A stretch of 64,000 nt of DNA from Pegoplata infirma (taxonomy: Eukaryota; Arthropoda; Insecta; Diptera; Anthomyiidae). Position 1 is the stretch's first letter; each line of letters begins with the position of its first letter. The translations under genes and the position numbers were made by a program. Location of the stretch: positions 159,594,622-159,658,621 of the forward strand of contig OY992539.1 in assembly GCA_963921195.1 (NCBI GenBank), written 5' to 3'. Of this stretch, positions 45,569 to 56,778 are shown one piece after another. A model generated the notes under the pieces. The model had not been told where the DNA came from, searched no databases, and was given only the letters and a program-made list of their open reading frames with translations.

Positions 45569-48500
45569 GTAAGTGATTATTTTTTTAAAATTATAATAGC
45601 CTTTTTGGAATACCGTACACTCAAAAAATTATGTTAGTAAAATCAACTGAAAATGTCAGTTAAAATAACTACTTTGTAAGTTGTTTTGGGGTCAACTACT
45701 TTTTCAGTTAAATCAACTAACAATGTTAGTTACTTTAACTGACAAAAAACAACTGACTTATGTAGTAAAAATTACTTACATTTGTAGTCAAAACAACTAA
45801 AATGTAGTAAAAATAAAATAATCAAAATTCAATTTTTTTTTCAAAAAATTTTTCAGAAAAATGAAGACTTTTTTTAGAAAAAAAAGTACTTTTTAGAAAA
45901 ACAAGTTCTTTTTAGAAAAAAAATACGTACTTTTTTAGAAAAGTTAGTACTTTTTAGGAAAAAATAGTACTTTTTTAGAAAAAATAGTACTTTTTTAGAA
46001 AAAATAGTAATTTATAAAAAAAAGTACTTTTTTGGAAAAGTTTGTACTTTTTTTAGAAAAAAAAAAAATACTTTTTAGAAAATAGAACTTTTTAGAAAAA
46101 TATTACTTTTTTTAGAAAAAAAGTAATTTTTAGAAAAAATAGTACTTTAGTAAAAAAAATAGTACTTTTTTTAGAAAAAATTAGTATTTTTTTGAAAAAA
46201 ATGTACTTTTGTTAAAAAAAAATAATTTTTTAAGAAAAAAAGTACTTTTTAGAAAAAATTTTACTTTTTTAGCAAAAACAGTATTTTTTTAGAAAAAAAG
46301 GACTTTTTTAGAAAAAATGGTACTTTTTAGAAAAACTTTTACTTTTTTAGAAAAAAAAGTACTTTTTTAGAAAAATTAGTACTTTTTTAGAAAAATTAGT
46401 ACTTTTTTAGAAAAATTAGTACTTTTTTAGAAAATATAGTACTTTTTTAGAAAAATTAGTACTTTTTTTAGAAAATATAGTACTTTTTTAGAAAAAATAG
46501 TACTTTTTAGAAAAAAAGTTATTTTTTTAGATAAAATAGTACTTTTTAGAAAAAATTTTACTTTTTTAGAAAATATAGTACTATTTTAGAAAAAATAGTA
46601 ACTTTTTAGAAAAAATAGTACTTTTTAGAAAAAATTTAACTTTTTTAGAAAAAAAGTACTTTTTTAGAAAAAGAGTACTTTTTAGAAAAAATAGTAAAAT
46701 TTTTAGAAAAACTTTACTTTTATAGCAAAAAAAATGCTTTTTAGAAAAAAAATAAGTAGTTTTTTTGGAAAAAAAGTACTTTTTTAGAAAAGTTAGTAGT
46801 TTTTTAAAAAAAAATACTTTTTAGGAAAAAATAGTACTTTTTTAGAAAAAAGTACTTTTTTGGAAAAGTTTGTACTTTTTTTAGATAAAAAATACTTTTT
46901 AGAAAATAGTACTTTTTTTAGAAAAATATTACTTTTTAGAAAAAATAGTACTTTTTTATAAAAAATAGTACTTTATTAAAAAAAAATAGTACTTTTTTAG
47001 AAAAAATTAGTATTTCTTTAGAAAAAATTAGTTTTTTTTTTAGAAAAAATTAGTATTTTTTTTAGAAAAAAATGTACTTTTGTAAAAAAAAAATAATTTT
47101 TTAAGAAAAAAAGTACTTTTTAGAAAAAATTTTACTTTTTTAGCAAAAACAGTACTTTTTTAGAAAAAAATGGTACTTTTTAGAAAAACTTTTACTTTTT
47201 TAGAAAAATTAGTACTTTTTTAGAAAATATAGTACTTTTTTAGAAAAAAAAAGTACTTTTTAGAAAAAAAGTTATTTTTTAGATAAAATAGTACTTTTTA
47301 GAAAAAATAGTACTTTTTTAAAAAAAATAGTACTTTTGTAACAAAAAATTTTACTTTTTAAGAAAAAATAGTACTTTTTTAGAAAAATACTACTTTTTTA
47401 GAAAAAAAATAGTACTTTTCTAGAATTCCATTTAAAATTAATTTAAATACACCCAGAAAATTGTGTAAGTTACTAAATTTTAGTTATTTGTATATTTTAC
47501 AGTAGTTAGTTGTTTTCAACTACAAAGTCAGTTGTTTTTGTATGAAAAATATCAAACAACTATTTCTGTTAGTTATTTTAAGTCGTTTTTTTGAACAACT
47601 AACAAAAAGGTACTGTAATGTAGTAACAGTTACTAAAAGTAGTTAATTTTATTTTTTTTATCTCTGAAAAATTTTCGAAGTTTTTTTCCAAAAAATATAA
47701 TTTTTTTTTATTTTTCACAACTATTTTTTTTAAAAAAAAACTTGGAAAAAATTTGGTCATCATTTTTTTTTGGAAAATGCTTTGCAAAAAAAAATGAAGA
47801 CCAAATTTTTTCCAAGTTTTTTTTAAAAAAAAAATAGTTGTGAAAAATAAAAAAAAATTATATTTTTTGGAAAAAAAACTTCGAAAATTTTTCAGAGATA
47901 AAAAAAATAAAATTAACTACTTTTAGTAACTGTTACTACATTACAGTACTTTTTTGTTAGTTGTTCAAAAAAACGACTTAAAATAACTAACAGAAATAGT
48001 TGTTTGATATTTTTCATACAAAAACAACTGACTTTGTAGTTGAAAACAACTAACGACTGTAAAATATACAAATAACTAAAATGTAGTAACTTACACAATT
48101 TTCTGAGTGTATTTAAATTAATTTTAAATGGAATTCTAGAAAAGTACTATTTTTTTCTAAAGAAGTAGTATTTTTCTAAAAAAGTACTATTTTTTCTTAA
48201 AAAGTAAACTATTTTTTTTAAAAAGTACTATTTTTCTTAAAAAGTTCTATCTTTTCTAAAACAGCATTTTTTTTTGCTATAAAAGTAAAGTTTTTTCTAA
48301 AAATTTTACTATTTTTTCTAAAAAGTACTCTTTTTCTAAAAAAGGACTTTTTTTCTAAAAAAGTACTATTTTTTCTAAAATAGTACTATATTTTCTAAAA
48401 AAGTAACATTTTTTCTAAAAAGTACTATTTTATCTAAAAAATAACTTTTTTTCTAAAAAAGTAAAAATTTTACTAAAAAGTACTATTTTTTCTAAAAAAG

Positions 48501-51500
48501 TACTATATTTTCTAAAAAAAGTGCTAATTTTTCTAAAAAAGTAAAAGTTTTTCTATAAAGTACCATTTTTTCTAAAAAAGTTATTTTTTTCTAAAAAAAG
48601 TACTGTTTTTGCTAAACAAGTAAAATTTTTTTTAAAAAGTAATTTTTCCTAAAAAATTCTTTTTTTTTTACAAAAGTACATTTTTTTCTAAAAAAATACT
48701 AATATTTACTAGTACTATTTTTTATAAAAAAGTACTATTTTTTCTAAAAAGTACTTATTTTATTCCAAAAAAGTACTTTTTTCAAAAAAGTACTATTTAT
48801 TCTAAAAAGAACTTTTTTTTCTAAAAAAAAGTAATATTTTTCTAAAAAAGTACTATTTTCTAAAAAGTATTTTTTTTTTCTAAAAAAGTACTATTTTTTC
48901 CTAAAAAGTACTTTTTTAAAAGAAAGTACTAACTTTTCTAAAAAAGTACTTTTTTTCTAAAAAAAAGTACTAATTTTTTTTCTTAAAAAGTACTTGTTTT
49001 TCTAAAAAGTACTTTTTTTTTTCTAAAAAAGTACTATTTTTTCGAAAAAAGTATTTTTTTTTCTTTTTTTGTCAAAATATATGTTTTTTCTTTCTCGGAA
49101 GAACTTCCAATAAATAAAAAAAATAAAAAATGGGTCTAATCTGGCCAAATTTTATTTTTAATTGTTTTCTGAATCTGCATCCTATTAACAATAATAAAAC
49201 AAAAACATAAGCAAGCTAAAGTAAAAATGTAAAGTAAATTTAGTTAAATCCTAGGATTAAGGGCGGATTACTCAAGTAAAAGTTAGCTGCTAACTGCCGA
49301 TTTAACGGAGCCTTATGTCAAAATTTGTATGAAAAAGTTAAATTTAACGGAGAGTTATTTTATAACGGAGCATTGAGTAATCCAGCCTAAATCGGATTTA
49401 ATTATACCATTTTACATTTTGGGCAAAGCTTTTTTCCCTATTCATAAACTCAAATAGCATGTAGATTCAGAAAAAAATGTAAAAAAAAATTAAAGGAATT
49501 AATTTGACCCATTTCTTACCAAAATAAAGTTAATCCTAATCTTAAAGCCTATTAGCTTTATAGGATTCCGCTTGAAACTTTATTCTCCTAACTTTAACCA
49601 CATCGATTTGGCATCTATTTTTTCCAATCCCTTATATTAACATGCAAAATAATTTTAGATTTGGCGTTACTACTTCCACTTCCAATCTCAGTAATCATTT
49701 GCGAACTTCTCATAACGTTGAAATTTGTTCAAAAAATGCAGACTCCACAAGTTCAAAAACAAAAAACATTCTTTCCGGCAAAAGTTCTTTTCTGAATAGA
49801 CCAGACACACAAAAGTTCGCTAATGCTCGGCTTCTTGTTCAGATGTGTTGCAGAGATTTGCGCCCATTCAATATGGTGGAACAACCAGGCTTCGTGGATT
49901 ATATTCAATCCATAAAGCCTAACATACAAATGCCAGCCGCTACAACGTTGAGTCGTACAGCTTTAACAGATGTATACGTTACATATGAAAATACAATAAA
50001 AAAATTTTTAAAAAACAAAACGCCTCAAAATATTTCATTAGTGTTGGACATGTGGACCGATTCTTACAAAAGAAGAAGCTACATAAACATCCGGATACTG
50101 TTTTGCCTTCATTTTAACACAGTTTGTGTAACACTTAAAACCGAGCTATTTCCACATCCGCACAACAAATATACTATAGCAAACAACATTAACGAAACAA
50201 TTGAAAGCTTTGGACTTGAGGACAAACAAATTGTTACAGTGAGTGATGGAGGAAGCAATATTGTTGCGGCAATGAAGATAAATAACATGAAAAGGCTTGG
50301 TTGCTCCAGCCATAGCTTACACCGATTTATTGTGCATGACATTTTGCAAAATAATAAATTCACTGTATTTAGTAACACTGTCATGAAACTAAAACGAATT
50401 TATAAGTTTTTAAACTACAACACCGAAGGTATTTTAAAAATACAAAAGAACTTTGAAGACAATGAACTTTTTAACATTTTGAGCGAAGCTACTAACATAC
50501 ATAGCTTCATAGAAGCAGAAGAACAATTTCAATTTCTTGACGAAGATATTGAAATAGATGAAAATCTTCTTAAAGGAAAATCTTTGGGTACTCTGAAAAA
50601 CTCTAACGATACTAGATGGAACACGTTATGCAAGATGTTCAAAAGTTTTTCCCTCAATCAAAAAGTAGTAAATATTGCGTTGGTTGAAATTGGAAAAACA
50701 GAGCTCGCTCTTAATCAAATGGAAAAATTGATGATGAACGAGTTTTTGCAGTTTCTCGAAATCTTCGAAGATGCTACTACTCACTTACAAGGGCGAAAGT
50801 ACCCAACAATAACTTGTAACATTGTTTTCCACGAAAATATTTTAGATGTTATTCAAGAAAGAAGTGACCAAGCAACTTTTGAAGAATGTATAAACATGTA
50901 TAATTATGCCAAAGTGCAGTTTCCAATTCGATTTAAAATACTCAAAATCCACGTAGTTGCGGCACTACTTGACCCAATTCAAAAAAGTTGGCCAAGACTG
51001 GATAAGTGGTTAAAAAAAATAAACAATGACACTGATTTGTATGAGGAGCTTACCTCAAATGATTGTGATGGAGGTATATCTAGAAAGAACTTAATTTTAA
51101 GCGAAATAAAAAAGCTTAAAATATGTGTCGCCGACAACGACGTAGAAGAAATACCAACATCATCAAAAACAGCAAAAAAAACAGTATGATATAAATTATT
51201 TATTAAAAAAAATTATAAAAGCATTTTTTTCTTTCAGAAATTAGATAGTAATTCATCACGCCGAAGTATTGCGTGTTTTGTTGCAGCTACCTCTGCAGTT
51301 GAGCAGGTTGACCCACTGGAAAAAGAGGTCCAAAAATATTTTTCAGCAACATACGATGATTCCGATACGTTCACCTGGTGGCAAAATAACGAAAAGGTAT
51401 TAAACACAAATTATAATTAAAAAGTTTTTAAATATTTTCCCGAGCAAAATAGATTATATAAAAAACATCAAGTTTGATATAATTATTAGTGTCTGACCGA

Positions 51501-53867
51501 ATACACCGAAGCCAAATATCGGGGAAAATTTTTACTTTTCGGTCGAAACCGAATATTAAAAAAAAAATATTTGTGTAGCAAAAAAAGGTAAAACTCGACT
51601 TGAAGGAATACACAAATGTATAAAAATATTCTCTAGAATAATTTTGTTTTAAGCAAAAAATTTTGTTTGTAAATTTTTTTTAGTGTAAATTTTTTGAGCG
51701 GAAAATTTTTTGAGTGTTAAAATTTTATTTCTTTGTAAAACACTAACAGAGAAGGTATTCCATTGCTTTCCCATTATTCTCCCATTCTTTAACATTAAAT
51801 TTTGGAAATTCTTAAAAGTTATATCAAATTAAAGGACCTGGAATTTAAAAAACATAAAATTATATATAAAATGACTTCAAATATTTTTTAAATTAAATTA
51901 AAAAAAGAACAGACCGAATTTGTTATTTTACATGCAATCACATAATGAAACTTAAATCATGCACAAAAAAATGAGTAAATTTTTAATACTGCTGCGTAAA
52001 TTATTACTTAATTTTGCACCAGTAAAAATTATTTTTTCGGGATTTAGAAAACTATAAAAAATATACACCATTTCCAAATGTATTTTAAAATTGTCCAAAT
52101 GTATTTTAAAATTGTCTAAAGATAATTAAAAAATTGTCCAAATGTATTTTAAAATTGTACAAATGTACTTTAAAATTCTCCAAATGTATTTTAAAATTAT
52201 CCAAATGCATTTTAAAATTTTCCAAATGTAGTTTAATACATTTGGATAATTTTGAAATAAATTTGAACATTTTTAAAACACAATACAATTAAAAAATAAA
52301 ATAAAATAAATAATACAAATACAAATACAAATACAAATACAATTTAAAAATACATTTAGAAAATTTTAAAATATATTAGGGAAATTTTAAAATACATTTG
52401 GATAATTTTAAAATACATTTGTACATTTTTAAAATACATTTGAACAATTTTAAATTGTATTCGGGAAATTTTTAAATTATATTTGGACAATTTAAAATAA
52501 ATTTGGACAATTTAAAAATATATTAGGACAATTTTAAAATAAATTTGGAAATGCTGCAGATTTTTTTTTTTTAATTTTTTAAATCCTGAAAAAAAAATTC
52601 GCTAGTGTAAAATCAAATATTTTTTTAAAATTTTTTAGCACACAAAAAATATTTGAATTTGAATAATTTTGGTCTCCAAAATATGTATGCTCCAAAAACA
52701 ATCCCTTTATAGAGTCGTTTAAAAGTCAAACATTTGGAGCACTCCGAATTTTGTTAGCTGAGTTATTTTTAAATCTTTTTTGACTCCGAAAAATAAGGGG
52801 TCCAAAAATAATATTTTTTTAGAATAACTTAAGAGTCTTAAATTAAGAGCGCTCCAAAGTTTGTTTGGTGGGCTATATATAAAAAATAGATGTTTATATA
52901 TATGAATAAAACAATATAATTATGGCCTCTGTTTTGCCTTTCACAACTTTTAAATTCACATGAAAATTTCCGAATCACATGAAATCAAGTTTAGTATTTT
53001 GTTGATCACGTTTTCATTCGAAGTTGAAATTGAATAATTAAATTTAAAAAAAAAAATATAAGGAAAAAAGTGCATTCGCTTTACTTTCATCAAATTTTAT
53101 TTATGTGAATCAAAACGAAAAAGAAATTCGGATGTGAAATCCAGAACGCCAAAAAAAATTCGGAAATTTTCATTTTTAAATTTTTTATGTGAATTACTTT
53201 TTTTGGATCTTTTTTTGCTCGGGTTTAAGTTTTCTATTTGCATTTTAAAATTTTGATTCGGAATTTTTAATAAGATTTCAGAAATTTCCAATACAATTTT
53301 AAAAATAATGTTGCTTGGTAAAAGGTGTGCTTTAACAAAATATATTTAAAATCTTAAACAGTAAAAAAAGCACATATCGCTCCTTTTCTTTTCTTGTTTT
53401 TTTTTTTTTTTAATTCGAATTAAAACAAAAGTTGAGCTAATAGAGTTTCTTAACAATTCCGCAACAAGCAGCATATATTTGTTGTTGTTTGCTGTATGAA
53501 AAATCTTGCTGTCTGCTGCTAAATTGTAAAGAAACACTAATGTTGAAAAGCTAAAAATATACCAAACATTACTTATATGTATAAAATTTTAAATGCAAAT
53601 GGTAAAAAAAAAAAAAAATTAAAATTTATAAATTTTTTTTCCAATTATACTTCAAATTTACTTTGTTTTTAGGAGTATCCCAAAGTAGCACGACTCGCGG
53701 AGTCTATTTTGAGTATTCCATCAACCAGCGCATCCGCCGAAGAAGCCTTTTCAAGTGCTGGATCTCTTGTAACGGCTAAAAGGTCCAACTTAAATGCGCT
53801 AACTATAAAACAAGTTTTATTTGTTCATGATAATTACGAATTAGTCCAAAAGTTAATAAAAGACTGA
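45255..53867 (+). CDS. hAT transposase, four exons, 730 aa
   Basis: Exons inferred at 45255-45568, 49659-51183, 51238-51396 and 53673-53867. All junctions are GT..AG and keep frame, giving 2193 nt with one terminal TGA. The protein starts with an acidic, Ser/Asp-rich N-terminus, then a BED-type zinc finger (Trp/Phe at WDFF, CKLC, then H..H in exon 2). A DDE/RNase H-like core follows, with the first Asp in LDMWTD, the second in VSDGGSN, a CSSHSLHR motif, a DTRWN motif, and the probable catalytic Glu in FEDAT. Last comes the C-terminal hAT dimerisation region (WW, YPKVARLAESILSIPSTSASAEEAFS). No internal stop or frameshift is seen. Role: cut-and-paste transposition of the surrounding element, acting in the nucleus on the AGCCGCCGAT-containing ends. 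Start ATG at 45255 is the first in the frame. Confidence 0.9.
45618..49070. repeat. Palindromic minisatellite complex in transposase intron 1 (about 3.4 kb)
   Basis: Left TIR-like start CACTCAAAAAATTATG after TA (45616-45617) and AACTGACA/GTTAGTT words. Then come about 80 units of AGTACTTTTTTAGAAAAA (45,870-47,430), a 660-bp palindromic centre, and the inverted array TTTTTCTAAAAAAGTACT (48,135-49,060). The symmetry axis is at about 47,779. The right-hand TIR expected near 49,070 is not visible. Confidence 0.85.
47450..48109. mobile_element. TA-flanked perfect foldback (660 bp) at the palindrome centre
   Basis: CACCCAGAAAATTGTGTAAG at the left, CTTACACAATTTTCTGAGTG at the right, TA at 47448-47449 and 48110-48111. 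The arms are complementary to the centre (AAATTTGGTC near 47,752 against GACCAAATTT near 47,800), leaving a loop of about 12 bp. Words GTTAGTT/AACTAAC are shared with the left end at 45,618, so both belong to one family. Confidence 0.85.
49071..49262. other. Intron 1 spacer
   Basis: AT-rich, no recognisable element between the minisatellite and the 118-bp MITE. Confidence 0.4.
49263..49386 (+). mobile_element. GTTAGCTGCTAACT-family MITE in intron 1
   Basis: GCGGATTACTCAAG at the left and CATTGAGTAATCC at the right, inner AGTTAGCTGCTAACTGCC and TTTAACGGAG words. Best preserved of three copies in the window. Confidence 0.85.
49659..51183 (+). CDS. hAT transposase exon 2 (catalytic core)
   Basis: Acceptor AATTTTAG/ATTTGG; supplies one base to complete the exon-1 codon. 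Holds the BED finger histidines (SNLSNHLRTSHN), the catalytic Asp motifs LDMWTD and VSDGGSN, CSSHSLHR, DTRWN and FEDAT. Ends in phase 0 before GTATGA. The upstream ATG at 49642 lies inside the intron and is not the start. Confidence 0.9.
51238..51396 (+). CDS. hAT transposase exon 3
   Basis: 53 codons, acceptor TTTCTTTCAG, donor AAAAG/GTATT, phase 0 at both ends. Encodes VEQVDPLEKEVQKYF...FTWWQNNEK, the start of the dimerisation region with the typical WW pair. Confidence 0.87.
51397..53672. other. Transposase intron 3, repeat-filled
   Basis: Contains a single end of the GCCGAAAC-type hAT MITE at about 51,488-51,560, and an about 21-bp tandem repeat of AAATGTATTTTAAAATTGTCC at 52,060-52,240 followed by its inverted form at 52,340-52,550. 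Further AT-rich sequence follows, with a GCAGCATATATTTGTTG phrase near 53,468. No exon is missing: exons 3 and 4 join in phase. Confidence 0.6.
52060..52555. repeat. Short-unit repeat with orientation switch
   Basis: Units of CCAAATGTATTTTAAAATT(G/A)T on the left, ACAATTTTAAAATACATTTGG on the right, separated by an (AAATAC)n stretch near 52,310-52,345. A smaller instance of the convergent-array layout seen elsewhere in the window. Confidence 0.8.
53673..53867 (+). CDS. hAT transposase exon 4
   Basis: 64 codons and TGA, acceptor TTTGTTTTTAG. Encodes the core of the dimerisation region: EYPKVARLAESILSIPSTS, AFSSAGSLVTAKRSNL. Ends about 180 bp before the right terminus of the element. Confidence 0.9.
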   Translation, partial: EYPKVARLAESILSIPSTSASAEEAFSSAGSLVTAKRSNLNALTIKQVLFVHDNYELVQKLIKD

Positions 53868-54052
53868 CTATTTAAATTTTTGCATTTTTATTGATTTTTT
53901 TCAAGTTTTTTTTTTTTCAGCCGCAAGCCGAACAATAATTCGGCTTAGCCGATCTGTATTCGGCTTACAGCCGGCTTTGAGCCGACGCCGATATTTTTCC
54001 CGTCAGCCGCCGCCGCCGATTTATTTGCTCGGCGCAGGTCTCTGGTTCACAG

Positions 54053-55100
54053 ATTCCATTTGGCCCTCCCTACATATATGCCTTGACGGTTCAGTGAAAC
54101 TTTTTTATACCGTCCCCATATTCACCCCTTTTACCTTCATTTACCCGGCCACTATTTCGAAAAAGTTTAAGCGCTCATTATGTTTTTCAAAATTTATTAA
54201 AAAAAATATAGTTCATTTCATTGTGTATAGCTATCTATAAGGTAATATGAATTTAACAAAAGCTAAATATGTAATGCTTATTATACAGATTAGGACAAGT
54301 GAGTATTTTACTTAAATTGAGGGAAACGTTTGACCCTGAAATTTAAAAGATAACCTCGGTTTTATTTATGTTTATTTAGACCAAAAAATTATAGTCTCAA
54401 CGATCCTATAACCCTACCGACCTGAGCTCAGATTAGTTCTGGATTAGCACAATAAATTATTATTTTGTAATGAACCGCGTACTACAAGGTTACCTAGTTT
54501 ATACCACAACTAACGTGTCCTAATTTTAACAAAAGATAATATCCTTATATTTATATTGTGATTTCAAAATTCTGTTGTTTTTTTTCTTTTAATTTAAGGC
54601 TTAATTTTAAAACGCTTAGCGTAGAGTAGAAAATTTTATTTTATTTTTTTTTTTTACTAAAAAAAGGTCTCTATTAGGGATAATACGGTTGATTCTTTGA
54701 CCTCCTTTCTTTTATATAGAAAGGAGGCAATTCTCAAAAATCGGTGATTTTTACTTTAAGGCTAGTTAAATAATTTGGGCTGTATTATTAAATCCAAATG
54801 GACTATTACGCAATCTGGTTTGATTGACGTTACTTTCGTCTGCTTGGAGAAATTTACAAGGTTATGTAAGTCGGGCATGTAAGTCTTTTTCAGTATTGAA
54901 GTTATAATTTGCGTTTTTTTTTTTGTATTATAGATACTTGCGGTTAATTTAACTACAGGCTTGGCTTAGCCTCTGGCCTCGTTCCTCCTTGGCCGTATAT
55001 GTAGAGAATCGGTCACGCGACAAGTATATCTGCCAAAAAAAAGTTTCCACCATTAGAGCCACATGGGCAACATACACTTCACTACAATTCACATCATATT
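54053..55100. other. Unassigned DNA right of the hAT element
   Basis: No supported gene. A short hairpin GACCTCCTTTC...GAAAGGAGG occurs at about 54,699-54,730. Part of this stretch may belong to the 3' LTR of the following element. Confidence 0.35.
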
Positions 55101-56778
55101 ACCTTTTTGATGTAGTTGCATTCATTCGTATGGAAATAAATTTTATTTTGACCCTTTTTTTTTATCACTTGTAAATAGCAAATCTGACTTTTTTTTTTCT
55201 TTATTTAAAAAAATATTTTCATGTGCACACAGTGTCACAGTTAGAGAAATTCGGCAAATGGACCAGAAAAATGCGTACGAAAATGCTTTTATACCCCCCG
55301 TGGGCGGAAATGCGTTTTTGCATTTTCCCTGTATCCACCTTTTCACAACAAACTTGGTTTGTTTGGACTCCTACTTTAACTCTGGCAACTCATATTGAGC
55401 GTTGCCACTTTTACAGCGGTTGTTTACTTCAAAATTTTTTTCCGTTAAAAATTTAAAAAAAATGCAATATTACAAACCCAATCATCGTGACCATTCCAAA
55501 GGATCCATGATGAGAGGGGGGAAAAAAAAGTCCCTTATGCAAAAAGTTTGGGCACCACTGGAAGTTTGACGTTTTGTTAAATGTGAATCACCTTGCTTTC
55601 GTTGTTACTCACTTAAACGATAAAACATCTACTTTTGATTATTCTTCTTGGCTAAGTTTTCGTTCGGTTTTAATTTCGTAAGTACGTACATTTCCCGGGT
55701 CTATCGTCGTATAACATATTTAAATATTCCCTAAAAAGTGTACAACATGGTAATTATCCATCGGTAAATGGATTCCGGAATTTTCGAGTAAGAAAAATTG
55801 TAAAATGTTATCGAGTGTGTTTTAGTGTTGTGAAAAAAAGAATAAAGTCATAATTGCAAATTCCAAGATGGCCTTTTTCTACAATTGCATATCGATACAA
55901 AAAAATCTAACAAATGCGACCAAATCGTTAAGCCAATGGCATAGTGCTTTCAATCGTGACAGTGATATTAAATAAAAATTAGTGGCAAAACAATTTTTAA
56001 AAAAATATAAATTACATATATATATAAATGTACATTTTCATAATTTTTTTTTCAAAGACGCTTCGTCAAATGGTAACGGTTCAACTTTCGATAAGTCTAC
56101 TCGCTTTCATCAACTCGCCGCTTGTAAGTACGAATAAAGAAAAATTAAAGTTTGTTAATCGCTATTATCTGACGTTTGTTTGTTTATTATGGGTTAAGTT
56201 TTTACTTTTTGTTTTTCGTAACAATATATGTTTACATTTTGTAAGATGCCATAAAAATTGCTTACAATCTTCTAATTGTTTTATTTTATTTTTAATTTAC
56301 CAAAATAAAAGGAAGAACTGCATATCGCATTGTTTTTTTTTTTTTTTTGAATGTTTTTTTTTCAAAAAAAATTTAGATGTAATACGAAAATTTTTTTTTC
56401 TCAAATTCCGAGATTGTTTTTTTTTTAAAAAAACTTACAGGAATTTATTACCCATATAAACGTTAAATATATTTATTGATCTTGTGGAAAATCGGTGATT
56501 TTTAAACGAAAAATTATGTATTGCTCTTATGAACAAACATTTGTTTAAATCCCCTCAGTGTTGCAAATAATTCTCGATGATTGTTCAAAACATTAAGGAT
56601 GATTTTTTTTTAATGACAATAAAAAAACTAAAAGCAATTTTGCTTACCGAAAAAAAAAGACACTCAAATCTAAAAAAAATGCCAAAAATACTAAATTGTC
56701 TCAAATTCCAGAAAATTTATGTTGAATTGTCTAAAATTTTGGCAATTCCAACAACAATTTTTTAAAAATTGTGTCTGA
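55101..56778 (-). repeat. Probable 3' untranslated region and 3' LTR of the Ty3-type element
   Basis: Lies directly downstream of pol on the minus strand. The minus strand has GGGGGGTATAAAAGC at about 55,285-55,298 and AATAAA at 55,200-55,205, a promoter and polyadenylation pair at LTR-like spacing. There is no env-like frame between pol and this region. LTR limits cannot be fixed, because the 5' LTR is outside the window. Confidence 0.35.
55286..55293 (-). promoter_or_regulatory. TATA box, presumed LTR promoter
   Basis: Minus strand TATAAAAG preceded by a GGGGGG run, 81 nt upstream of AATAAA. The combination suggests a retroelement U3/R region, not chance. Confidence 0.4.

Larger units (their letters stand above)
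42706..54044 (+). mobile_element. Complete autonomous-looking hAT element (11,339 bp)
   Basis: Left end CAGAGACCTGCGCCGA, right end its exact complement; 8-bp duplication GTTCACAG at 42698-42705 and 54045-54052, matching the nTnnnnAn pattern of Ac-type hATs. Both subterminal regions carry GGCTTACAGCCGGCT and arrays of AGCCGCCGAT words (42,720-42,900 and 53,930-54,025), the likely transposase-binding sites. Between them lies a four-exon transposase gene with a BED finger, a DDE core and the C-terminal dimerisation region. The large size comes from nested repeats in introns and the 5' region. Confidence 0.93.

Noticed and set aside
49642..49658. Start codon of a separate gene at 49642
   Set aside because: The ATG is upstream of a good 3' splice site, and exon 1 supplies the missing half of the BED finger in the right phase.
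54361..54560. Possible mitochondrial 16S-like (NUMT) sequence
   Set aside because: A GACCTGAGCTCAGATTAG phrase resembles a conserved 16S site, but the surrounding bases do not match what I know of insect 16S.
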